A DNA stretch of 6,947 nt from Planctomycetota bacterium (lineage in GTDB: Bacteria > Planctomycetota > DG-23 > SLPQ01). Below, piece by piece: positions 1 to 5,265 of the stretch; position 1 is the first letter of the stretch; every line of letters starts with the position of its first letter. The notes under the pieces were generated by a model, which saw only the letters and a program-made list of their open reading frames with translations, made no database searches and was not told where the DNA came from. The position numbers and the translations under genes were made by a program. The stretch spans positions 1 through 6,947 of the forward strand of contig JAGHCE010000237.1 of the NCBI GenBank assembly GCA_021160625.1, given 5' to 3'.

Positions 1-2
1 CG

Positions 3-104
3 CAGCCACTCGTGGAGTTCTATATGCGTAACGATTTTCAGAATTCCGGTCGGGTTTGTCCCCTTGGGGGCCGGATTTGCCCCTTTGGTATTGTGGAGGG
101 ATAG
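3..104 (+). CDS. Possible 3' end of an upstream phage gene (partial)
   Basis: This frame is open from the window edge to a TAG at 102-104, directly before the ATG at 105. It encodes about 33 residues, starting PLVEFYMRNDF and ending FGIVEG. By position, just ahead of a small gpW-like gene and the portal, it would be the C-terminus of the terminase large subunit, but no motif is visible. The alternative frame starting at base 2 stops at 29-31 and would leave a short non-coding leader. The segment 46-88 contains two similar GC-rich stretches (CCGG, then TTTG, CCCC and TTGG), which may mean it is non-coding repeat-like sequence. Which frame is used cannot be settled here. Confidence 0.25.
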   Translation, partial: QPLVEFYMRNDFQNSGRVCPLGGRICPFGIVEG

Positions 105-302
105 ATGAGCGAAGAACTGGACAACACGATCCGAGAGAACGCTGCTGGGCCGAAGCGGGCGGCGGGAGATTCCGGCTCGATGGAGCAGCACAGCCTCACT
201 GACCAGATCGAGGCCGACCGGTACCTGGCGTCAAAGACCGCAGCCCGGTCGGGGAGCCTCGGGATTCGTAAGACCAAACTCGTTCCGCCGGGGGCAGCAT
301 GA
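105..302 (+). CDS. Small phage protein in the gpW (head-tail joining) position
   Basis: A 65-residue hydrophilic protein with no membrane segment. The start is supported by GGAGGG at 95-100, four bases before the ATG. The C-terminal half (IEADRYLASKTAARSGSLGIRKTKLVPPGAA split around residues 35-65) has the look of a short conserved phage protein and ends in a basic, Pro/Gly/Ala tail. In lambda-like phages the slot between terminase and portal is held by gpW, a small head-completion protein. That assignment rests on position, not on a recognised motif. The TGA stop at 300-302 is part of an ATGA and abuts the first octamer of hairpin element A. The gene reads in the same direction as the portal, which follows after that element. 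Confidence 0.6.
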   Translation: MSEELDNTIRENAAGPKRAAGDSGSMEQHSLTDQIEADRYLASKTAARSGSLGIRKTKLVPPGAA

Positions 303-393
303 GACTGTCAGACCATCAGACTATCCGGCTATCAGGAAAAGGCGTCCATTCCGCCGGCCCTGACAGCCTGAAAGCCTGGAGCCTGATAGCCTG
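302..393. repeat. Octamer-array inverted-repeat element, copy A (short form)
   Basis: The left arm (302-336) is four octamers of the form AGACTGTC, AGACCATC, AGACTATC, CGGCTATC followed by AGG. The right arm (359-393) starts CCT and continues with units GACAGCCT, GAAAGCCT, a 7-mer GGAGCCT and GATAGCCT. The two arms are imperfect reverse complements, so the RNA or single strand can fold into a hairpin of about 35 bp. The 22-base loop contains a small GGCG...CGCC inverted repeat. The element begins on the stop codon of the preceding small gene and ends just before the ribosome binding site of the portal gene. It contains no gene. Copies B, C and D have the same architecture. Confidence 0.85.
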
Positions 394-407
394 TTTGCGG
401 AGCAAAC
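393..407 (+). promoter_or_regulatory. Ribosome binding site inside a perfect small hairpin (portal)
   Basis: GTTTGC, GGA and GCAAAC form a perfect 6-bp stem with a three-base loop. The Shine-Dalgarno GGAG (399-402) straddles the loop and the 3' arm, and the ATG follows six bases later at 409. Folding would partly mask the site and could couple portal translation to ribosome movement or to folding of the adjacent hairpin element. A hairpin of the same design but different sequence precedes the gene at 5266. Confidence 0.6.
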
Positions 408-408
408 C

Positions 409-1251
409 ATGACCACTGCTGAGAAGAAGCCTGTTGCCTTGAGCCGCCTGCAGGCGCTGCCTGTCAGGCGTGTGCGGGGACGCTTTGACTCGGCCGTGAC
501 GACCGACGACAACCGCCGGCACTGGGCGAATGCCGATTCGCTCTCGGCCGACGCGGCAGCGAATTCCGAAGTCCGGAGGATTTTACGCAACCGCGCCCGG
601 TACGAGGTGGCGAATAACTCATACGCTCGCGGGATAGTGTTGACCCTGGCCAACGATTGCGTCGGCACGGGGCCGCGCCTCCAGATATTGACCGGGAACG
701 ATTCCCTCAACCGCGAGATCGAGCGCGAGTTCGACCGCTGGGCGCGCCAGGTGAGCTTACCTCAGAAACTGCGCACAATGCGGATGGCAAAGGCGACCGA
801 CGGCGAGGCCTTCGCGATCCTCGTCAACAACCCCGGCCTCGACCACTGCGTCTCACTCGACCTGCGACTCATCGAGGCGGACCTCGTGACGAGCCCCTCC
901 CAGTTGCTTCTCGACGAGCGCGAGGTCGACGGTATCCGGCTCAATGCATTCGGGAATCCGGTTGCCTATCACGTCCTGAAGAGCCATCCGGGGTCAAACA
1001 CCTGGCGGCCGCGGCAGGACTATGTGACCGTCCCGGCTGAGCACGTCATACACGCCTTCAGGCAGGAGCGCCCCGGACAGCACAGGGGCATACCGGAAAT
1101 CACGCCGGCGCTGCCGCTACAGTCCTCTCAGCAACCTGTAGGCACCCTTGAGGCATGGATTCACGACCGCACCGGTAGCTGCGCCGACTATGCCAGGCAG
1201 GATGGTGATCGCCGCCACGGGACCGTATCCTGGCCGGACCTTGTCGACTAG
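409..1251 (+). pseudogene. Lambda-type phage portal protein, truncated by insertion
   Basis: Portal proteins of the lambda gpB type form the dodecameric ring through which DNA enters the capsid; full-length members are roughly 500 residues. Residues 1-236 match the family pattern: an Arg-rich N-terminus, NNSYARGIVLTLANDCVGTG near residues 70-90, DGEAFAIL near 126-133, LRLIEADLV, GNPVAYHV, and VIHAFRQERPGQHRGIPEITPALPL at about 212-236. After base 1116 the similarity ends abruptly. The remaining 44 codons are the antisense of an unrelated minus-strand gene and run to a chance TAG at 1249-1251. The whole C-terminal half, including the region that makes the clip, stem and tunnel loop, is therefore missing. 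The start is supported by GGAG at 399-402. The product is almost certainly not a working portal. A chimeric assembly join at about 1117 is an alternative explanation. Confidence 0.85.
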
Positions 1252-1401
1252 TTCACCAATGGTCTCAGACAGGGCATCGGCAGGTATCTTCAAACAAATA
1301 AGCGCGGCAACGGAGCCACCGAGAACCGCAGTGACGAGCCACAGGACGATTCTGATCACAACCGGGATGCTCTTGATGTCTTCATCGGGTATCGTGCCCA
1401 T
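1117..1401 (-). CDS. Small two-membrane-segment protein, unknown function
   Basis: A 94-residue protein beginning MGTIPDEDIK. I chose this start because AAGGAG lies seven bases upstream on the minus strand, although the frame stays open further upstream. Two hydrophobic stretches are visible: about residues 12-38 (IPVVIRIVLWLV onward) and a Gly/Ala-rich one at about 60-82 (GYGPVAAITILPGIVGAATG). They are separated by a short acidic helix (ETIGELVDKV). The tail is basic (KGAYRLLRGL). It has the size and shape of a small inner-membrane protein. Holin-like behaviour is conceivable, but no family is recognised and the gene is antisense to the phage operon. Its stop codon sits exactly at the breakpoint in the portal gene, so its native 3' end may have been altered by the rearrangement. 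Confidence 0.6.
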   Translation of the reverse strand: MGTIPDEDIKSIPVVIRIVLWLVTAVLGGSVAALICLKIPADALSETIGELVDKVRPGYGPVAAITILPGIVGAATGAVVNPCLKGAYRLLRGL

Positions 1402-1429
1402 TGATCGCTCCTTCTCAAAGTAGTTGTGC

Positions 1430-1499
1430 GCCTGCGCAATGTGTTGCAGGCAGGCTCCTCGGTACCAGGACGGCACGCCACTGGCGTGCCAAGCTTGGC
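1430..1499. repeat. Cluster of perfect palindromes upstream of the 1401 gene
   Basis: Three symmetric sequences lie close together: GCCTGC at 1430-1435 paired with GCAGGC at 1446-1451; GGCACGCCA (1472-1480) and TGGCGTGCC (1482-1490) around a single C; and GCCAAGCTTGGC at 1488-1499, overlapping the previous one. The 19-base palindrome has too short a loop to act as a terminator and looks more like an operator or a REP-type repeat. They lie in the 5' region of the minus-strand gene that starts at 1401. No binding protein can be named. Confidence 0.55.
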
Positions 1500-1559
1500 T
1501 CATTGATTCCCACAACGACGTATAAGAACCCCTAACATCCCTGCAACTTCCTGCGAGAA

Positions 1560-1597
1560 AACAGTGAACCGTTAAACGGCCGTTCTACAACACTGTT
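1560..1597 (-). terminator. Candidate terminator hairpin after the PEGA gene
   Basis: AACAGTG (1560-1566) and CACTGTT (1591-1597) form a 7-bp outer stem. The interior holds two further overlapping palindromes, CCGTTAAACGG (1569-1579) and AACGGCCGTT (1575-1584). On the minus strand the stem is followed by TTTTCT, a weak T-run. It lies 56 bases past the stop of the PEGA-domain gene, where an intrinsic terminator for that operon would be expected. The short T-run keeps the call tentative. Confidence 0.35.
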
Positions 1598-1652
1598 ACA
1601 GCCACATAGTTCCCTACTGGCGCGAGGAAACAACGATAAAGTCAATGAAGAC

Positions 1653-2756
1653 CTAATCGTTTAGCCCCGGCCATTCCCGCGCGTCGTTTTCCACCTCGTC
1701 GAAGGCACTCTGAATCTCATAGAGAAGATATGCCTTATGAGACTTGAGCCACTCCGATGTGTCACCATTCTCAGGCGTCAGTCGCAGCTTCCAAACGCCG
1801 TCTTCTGGTGTGAACACAAGTGTTTTGAGGACAGTCTTCTCGTTCGATACTTGTCTGGGTTCACCGTTCAGCAGGAGTGCGAGTAACTCGTCGGCACCCC
1901 CTTCGTGCAAACCGAGGCCTTCGGAAATCTTATTCCAGAACAACTGAGCGACACCAGCGTCGAAATTGGTCCTCAAAAGGCTCGGCGTTATCGCTTCTCT
2001 GAAATACTTAGGATACCTACGCTCCATATCCTTAACTTTCGTAAGCATGAGTTTACACGTGCTCCTTATAAACTCGGCGTAGTCTCGCGCAATCACACGA
2101 TCTCCTTCTGTCAGAAACGACATGAAACCGTCAAGGTCGTTCTCCAGCATCGCCTCACGTAGCTTCTGCATCGTTTGGGCAACGTCGGGATACTCGACGT
2201 CTATCTCCTCTTCAAGGAAATTGACCATTACTCTGGCCTCGAGATTACGCCTGATCTCGATTCGCTTTTGAAGGCGCTTGCCCAGCGCGGCGAAAGAGAC
2301 CTCGTAGAAACCTATCGCCAGGTCCGCATGTCTCCAAATGGGCACATCCTTGTGGACATTGCGCAAGCCGATGTCGCCACAGGTAATCTCGCATTCTACC
2401 GGCAGTGATCGAACGACCAGCACACCTGCCTTCTTTGCAAGTTTCGGAGCTCGAAAGAGGGTTACCTCGCCCGCAACGACCTTCACCTTGGCTTCAGCTG
2501 ATTCGAAGCCCTCCTTCACAAGCGTGAGCCTGTATTCGCCAGGGCGCAGATCTTGGACAACCAATCCACCGAGCTGTGCCGAAGCTCGCCCAACATCCTT
2601 CCCATTCACGAGAACCCTTATACCCTCCTCGCAATTCACTTGGAGATAGCCAACGTTCCGGTCAATGTCAATTTCCTTCCCCTGTATGCCCGGCATCCTC
2701 AAGCAGGTTACCACTGCGGTGCAAGTGAGCAACCCGATTACCAGTCTCCATCGCAT
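1653..2756 (-). CDS. Secreted PEGA-domain protein with NTF2-like C-terminus
   Basis: A 367-residue protein with an N-terminal export signal (MRWRLVIGLLTCTAVVTC, residues 1-18; the TC could be a weak lipobox). Two consecutive PEGA-type beta-sandwich repeats follow. The first is at about 36-105, with the typical VLVNGKDVG and LRPGEYRLTLVKEGF signatures. The second, more diverged, is at about 110-180. PEGA domains usually occur in surface or cell-envelope proteins. Residues about 190-335 (EAMLENDLDGFMSFLTEGDR, then LVFTPEDGVWKLRLTPENG) resemble an NTF2-like/DUF4878-style fold that often follows exported domains. AAGGAGG six bases before the ATG fixes the start. It lies 69 bases downstream of the other secreted-protein gene and is probably in one transcript with it. 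Base composition is visibly less GC-rich than the flanking phage genes, which supports a separate origin. Its specific role is unknown. Confidence 0.8.
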   Translation of the reverse strand: MRWRLVIGLLTCTAVVTCLRMPGIQGKEIDIDRNVGYLQVNCEEGIRVLVNGKDVGRASAQLGGLVVQDLRPGEYRLTLVKEGFESAEAKVKVVAGEVTLFRAPKLAKKAGVLVVRSLPVECEITCGDIGLRNVHKDVPIWRHADLAIGFYEVSFAALGKRLQKRIEIRRNLEARVMVNFLEEEIDVEYPDVAQTMQKLREAMLENDLDGFMSFLTEGDRVIARDYAEFIRSTCKLMLTKVKDMERRYPKYFREAITPSLLRTNFDAGVAQLFWNKISEGLGLHEGGADELLALLLNGEPRQVSNEKTVLKTLVFTPEDGVWKLRLTPENGDTSEWLKSHKAYLLYEIQSAFDEVENDAREWPGLND

Positions 2757-2825
2757 CGTCGTCCTCCTTCAGGTGCGACATGTGTGTCCCCTGCGCTGCA
2801 GTTCCGTCAGTCCGTGGCCGGCCGG

Positions 2826-3713
2826 TCACCTTACCTCTTCACCGGGGTGTCCGGAATCAGTTCGCCCATCATGCTCAATACGCACGTCGGCCTGGCCTGA
2901 CCGCCTTTCGATCGCCAGTTCGAGGAGATACACGAAATACGGCCCGCATTCCGATTGCGGGTACTCGCCTACGCTGAAGAAGTTATGCGGTTCCCGGTAC
3001 ACTGTTCCGAAATCCTCGTCCCGCACCTTCTTGAAGAACTCGGCTCGGGCCGACTCCCGATTCCCGAAGTCCTCGAACTCCTTGCCTAGGTCGAGAACAC
3101 AGAACTTCACGCCGTCTCGCTTTATCTCCTTGCCCCAAGCATCTTCGAAGGCCTCGAAGACCCCCGGCTCTTGCCACTGGGTATTCTTGTCCTGACCGAA
3201 CTTCAGCAGGTGGCTGAAGTCGAATGCTCGTTTGTTCATGAGGTAACGAGGATGCCGGACCTCTATCCTCTGCACCTTCTCGATGTCATCAACGGGTTTG
3301 ATCCAGGAGGTGTGCACGTCGACGTGGTCCGGCGCGCCCAAGGACCAGGGATACTCCTTCTGCCATGACAGCGCGAAGACCACGATGCCGTCCCGGCCGG
3401 AGACAGCGGTCATCTCGAACTGGCGCTCTTGCGGCTCGTATGGAACCCCCACCTCTTCTCCGGCGGTGCCGATGCGTTCTTCCGTGTACTCGCCTTTCAG
3501 ACTGACCTGCGCGCCTTCGAGCGGCATGCCGGTCTCGGCATCTGTCAGCTCGATACGGACAGCGACCGTGCGGGGTTTCTCAGAACGGTTGTAGATCGTC
3601 GAATCCCACTTGCCGGCGTGCCACGTTCGTGCGTGAGGTCCGGCGTCCCCGGCCAATACGGTTCCAGCAACGAGAAAGGCAAGGACTACCTCAACATAGG
3701 CTGCAGGCTTCAT
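2826..3713 (-). CDS. Secreted beta-sandwich protein, unknown function
   Basis: A 295-residue protein with a clear signal peptide (MKPAAYVEVVLAFLVAGTVLA, likely cleaved before GDAG). Residues about 46-118 (VAVRIELTDAETGMPLEGAQVSLKG split across 50-73, then GRDGIVVFALSW) have the signature of an Ig-like or carboxypeptidase-regulatory/CnaB-like domain, in which a 'D-x-x-TG-x-PL-x-GA-x-V' strand is typical. The remaining 170 residues are polar and rich in Phe, Lys and Glu (FSHLLKFGQDK, LDLGKEFEDFG) and match nothing I recognise. AGGAG seven bases before the ATG supports the start. It is the first gene of the two-gene minus-strand unit and lies under a promoter found in the IS-derived sequence upstream. 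It is likely envelope or surface cargo and is not a phage structural gene. Confidence 0.7.
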   Translation of the reverse strand: MKPAAYVEVVLAFLVAGTVLAGDAGPHARTWHAGKWDSTIYNRSEKPRTVAVRIELTDAETGMPLEGAQVSLKGEYTEERIGTAGEEVGVPYEPQERQFEMTAVSGRDGIVVFALSWQKEYPWSLGAPDHVDVHTSWIKPVDDIEKVQRIEVRHPRYLMNKRAFDFSHLLKFGQDKNTQWQEPGVFEAFEDAWGKEIKRDGVKFCVLDLGKEFEDFGNRESARAEFFKKVRDEDFGTVYREPHNFFSVGEYPQSECGPYFVYLLELAIERRSGQADVRIEHDGRTDSGHPGEEVR

Positions 3714-3772
3714 TCGCGTTCTCCTGCAATAAGTGCTTCAGTGCCATGCCAACACGCACGGCCCATTGCTCT

Positions 3773-3864
3773 GCCCCCATTTTATGTACCAGCTGCTATG
3801 AGAGTCAACGACTTTTCTGGGCTTGCCCCCTTTTCTGTACCAACCCGAATGAGAGTTTTCCATT
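3773..3864. repeat. Two direct repeats in the IS-end region
   Basis: Two similar stretches start at 3773 and 3825, a 52-base offset. Both read GCCCCC, then a T-run, TGTACCA, and finally ATGAGAGT. They lie immediately beyond the stop codon of the IS3-type transposase remnant, where the terminal region of the insertion sequence should be, and may be duplicated transposase-binding sites. The true outer boundary of the element is not determinable from this window. Confidence 0.5.
3779..3808 (-). promoter_or_regulatory. Sigma70-like promoter driving the island operon
   Basis: On the minus strand TTGACT (3808-3803) and TAAAAT (3784-3779) are separated by 18 bases, each one mismatch from consensus. 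Transcription would start near 3772 and reach the AGGAG and ATG of the secreted-protein gene at 3713 with a leader of about 60 bases. The boxes lie within the first of the two IS-end direct repeats, so the insertion sequence may have supplied the promoter. Confidence 0.45.
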
Positions 3865-3868
3865 TGAG

Positions 3869-4141
3869 TCATCCTGCTGAGGCGCTGTATTCCTGAGGCT
3901 GGAGCGTAGCGGAAGGCGAGGGAATGCAGCGTGCCGCGAACTCCGCCGGCGTCCGGTACCCCAGGCTCGAGTGCGGACGTCCCCCGTTGTAAAAATCCCG
4001 CCACGCGTGCGCCAAGGCCCTCGCCTCCCGCACATTGGCAAACTACTCCACGTTCAGAAACTCGTCCCGCAGCCGCGACCCGAACGCCTCCGCATATCCG
4101 TTCTCCCAGGGGCTCCCTGGCTCAACGTAAAGCGTCTGGAC
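3869..4141 (-). pseudogene. IS3-family transposase (integrase core), C-terminal remnant
   Basis: The minus strand encodes 90 codons of the C-terminal end of an IS3-type DDE transposase, starting VQTLYVEPGSPWENGYAEAF and ending in HSSLGYRTPAEFAA plus a short tail. The glutamate in SPWENG is the last catalytic residue of the DDE triad. The familiar RLRDEFLN, FANVREARALAHAWRDFYN and RPHSSLGYRTPAEF blocks are all present. An in-frame TAG at 4043-4045 replaces the residue after LNVE, probably a former Trp. All upstream catalytic-core sequence is gone: the frame ends at about 4141 against phage-like DNA. It cannot be active. The remnant marks the right edge of the minus-strand island and suggests an IS-mediated deletion/insertion removed the phage head genes. 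Confidence 0.88.
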
Positions 4142-4212
4142 CGGCGACCTTGTGAAACTGAACCGCGCCGTCTACGACAAGCTCATCTCGCGCCCCTGTA
4201 TCGCGCAGCATG
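4142..4212 (+). other. Short phage-like remnant between IS fragment and element B
   Basis: This 71-base stretch belongs neither to the transposase nor to the repeat element. In the frame from the GTG at 4152 it reads VKLNRAVYDKLISR, which resembles the start of a small tail-completion-type protein. In another frame it ends in a TGA at 4211-4213 (APLYRAA), which would be the stop of the gene preceding the tail tube. Either way it is probably a scrap of the connector region that normally lies between capsid and tail tube genes. The evidence is weak. Confidence 0.35.
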
Positions 4213-4332
4213 AGACTGTCAGACTATCAGACTGTCAGGCTATCAGGTCAGGAGAAGTCAGGGTTCCATGACAAATCGTCGGCCGGAGGTCGACACCGAC
4301 AGTCCTGACAGTCTGAAGGACTGAGAGTCTGA
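4213..4332. repeat. Octamer-array inverted-repeat element, copy B (short form)
   Basis: The left arm (4213-4247) is AGACTGTC, AGACTATC, AGACTGTC, AGGCTATC, then AGG: four clean octamers. The right arm (4304-4332) starts CCTGACAG and continues TCTGAAGG, ACTGAGAG, TCTGA, slightly shorter than in the other copies. The 56-base spacer includes a GTCGG...CGAC inverted repeat (4278-4294) that is also present in copy D. The 18 bases across the left boundary (GCAGCATGAGACTGTCAG) are identical to those at copy A. The element ends 12 bases before the AAGGAG that serves the tail tube gene. Confidence 0.85.
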
Positions 4333-4358
4333 ACCCCTAAGGCGAAGGAGCGAAGCGA

Positions 4359-4802
4359 ATGAGCATCAAGCTCGGTATGGACGCAAGACTCTATTTCTGT
4401 GCGGCGGGAATGGGCGGCAGCCCTACGTGGACCGAACTCACGAACGTCAAGGACGTGACGCTCAACCTCGAAACCGGCGAGGCGGACGTCACGACGCGCG
4501 GCAATGCCGGCTGGCGCGCAAGTGTTGCGACGTTGAAAGATGGCTCAATCGAGTTCGAGATGGTATGGGACACCGAAGACGCCGGCTTCACCGCCATAAA
4601 GGACGCCTACTTCAACAACACGGCCATCGCCTTTGCGGTAATGGACGGTCGTTTAGAGACTGCCGGCTCCCAGGGGCTCCAGGCGGACTTCACGATCACG
4701 AACTTCAGCCGCAACGAGCCCTTGGAAGAGGCGCTCACGGTATCGGTGACGGCCAAGCCCACATACTCCACGGTCGCGCCGGCGTGGGTAACGGTGGCCT
4801 GA
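4359..4802 (+). CDS. Phage major tail tube protein
   Basis: A 147-residue protein of the siphovirus tail tube type, which polymerises as stacked hexameric rings around the tape measure to form the DNA channel. Supporting features are the N-terminal LGMDARLYFCAAG, the block WTELTNVKDVTLNLETGEADVTTRGNAGWRA split over residues 24-53 (the 'xDVTTR' signature typical of these proteins), FEMVWDTEDAGFTAIKDA at about 66-83, and ITNFSRNEPLEEALTVSVTAKPTYS near the C-terminus. Length is normal and the frame is intact. AAGGAG (4345-4350), eight bases before the ATG, fixes the start. It is the first intact structural gene after the rearranged region. The TGA stop at 4800-4802 lies eight bases before the left arm of element C. 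Confidence 0.88.
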   Translation: MSIKLGMDARLYFCAAGMGGSPTWTELTNVKDVTLNLETGEADVTTRGNAGWRASVATLKDGSIEFEMVWDTEDAGFTAIKDAYFNNTAIAFAVMDGRLETAGSQGLQADFTITNFSRNEPLEEALTVSVTAKPTYSTVAPAWVTVA

Positions 4803-4809
4803 TGGCCAC

Positions 4810-5243
4810 AGGCTTTCAGGCTTCGGACTTTCAGGCTTTCAGGAGGGGCGCAATGAACGGATCAACGCTGAGAGAACCTTCGATGCCTCGGTCACCTTCT
4901 CCTTCAGCTCAGACACGTCGTCTGTCTTCAGGAAACCAAGACGCTCCGCCAAGGAGACCTGGTACTGCAGCTCACACAACGAGCCATACGCGATACCCAG
5001 GAAGCGAAGGTACTCCGCTTCGGTCTGGCGTGCGCATCCTTCAACGATGTTCGAAGGCACCGAGACCGCCGCACGGCGCATCTGCGACGTCAGGCCGTAC
5101 TGCTCGTCTTTCGGGAGGGAGCGTGTCGCTCGATAGACCATCACGGTCACTTCATCCGCCAGTTCAAACGCGCGCAGTTTCGTGTGATCCCGCATATCGT
5201 CTTTCTCTTCCTGACAGTCTGAATGCCTTGAGCCTGATAGTCT
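4810..5243. mobile_element. Octamer-array inverted-repeat element, copy C, carrying a four-helix-bundle gene
   Basis: This is the long member of the family. The left arm (4810-4843) has units AGGCTTTC, a 7-mer AGGCTTC, GGACTTTC, AGGCTTTC and a final AGG. The right arm (5210-5243) is CCT followed by GACAGTCT, GAATGCCT, a 7-mer TGAGCCT and GATAGTCT. Counted from the inner end, both arms have unit lengths 3-8-8-7-8. The whole loop is one gene on the minus strand whose stop lies inside the left arm and whose start is 14 bases inside the right arm. The layout recalls 23S rRNA intervening sequences, which also carry a four-helix-bundle gene between inverted repeats, but here the element sits between two phage tail genes. 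Confidence 0.75.
4839..5195 (-). CDS. Four-helix-bundle protein (S23/IVP, Avd-like family)
   Basis: A 118-residue protein with the full family signature: FELADEVTVMVYRATRSLP near the start, then YGLTSQMRRAAVSVPSNIVEG (residues about 33-53), YLRFLGIAYGSLCELQYQV (about 62-80), and a final amphipathic helix ending SALIRSLRPS. Family length is about 115-125 residues, so it is complete. Members occur in 23S rRNA intervening sequences and are structurally related to Avd, the accessory protein of diversity-generating retroelements; their biochemical role is poorly known. I chose the Met at 5195 because homologous sequence begins there, although the frame is open upstream through the right arm. The ribosome binding site is weak (AGGAAGAG). 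The gene is antisense to the tail genes. Its TGA stop (4839-4841) is made by the octamer TTTCAGG of the left arm, so gene and repeat are physically fused. No reverse transcriptase or variable repeat is nearby. Confidence 0.9.
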   Translation of the reverse strand: MRDHTKLRAFELADEVTVMVYRATRSLPKDEQYGLTSQMRRAAVSVPSNIVEGCARQTEAEYLRFLGIAYGSLCELQYQVSLAERLGFLKTDDVSELKEKVTEASKVLSALIRSLRPS

Positions 5244-5245
5244 AC

Positions 5246-5262
5246 AAAAACCGGAGGTTTTT
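5246..5262 (+). promoter_or_regulatory. Ribosome binding site inside a perfect small hairpin (tail chaperone)
   Basis: AAAAACC, GGA and GGTTTTT form a perfect 7-bp stem with a three-base loop. GGAGG (5253-5257) is the Shine-Dalgarno sequence, half in the loop and half in the stem, eight bases before the ATG at 5266. It shares its layout, but not its sequence, with the hairpin before the portal gene. Confidence 0.6.
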
Positions 5263-5265
5263 GCC

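Noticed and set aside
302..393. Short regular repeats suggesting a CRISPR array
   Set aside because: The period is 8 bases with no spacers, and polarity flips between arms. There are no cas genes.
2553..3896. Several plus-strand frames opposite the island genes (for example 2665-3195, 3429-3896)
   Set aside because: They are antisense shadows of the secreted-protein genes, with no ribosome binding sites or recognisable domains. The minus-strand genes have signal peptides, good SD sequences and domains.
3738..4041. Minus-strand open frames of 78-88 codons over the IS remnant
   Set aside because: They are in the wrong frames. The frame that matches IS3 integrase is the one ending at 3869, interrupted by TAG at 4043-4045.
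4839..5195. Diversity-generating retroelement, because the protein resembles Avd
   Set aside because: There is no reverse transcriptase, template repeat or variable repeat in the window. The tail genes show no duplicated 3' segment.
4810..5243. 23S rRNA intervening sequence
   Set aside because: The flanks are phage tail coding genes and no rRNA sequence is present. Only the gene-in-hairpin layout is shared.
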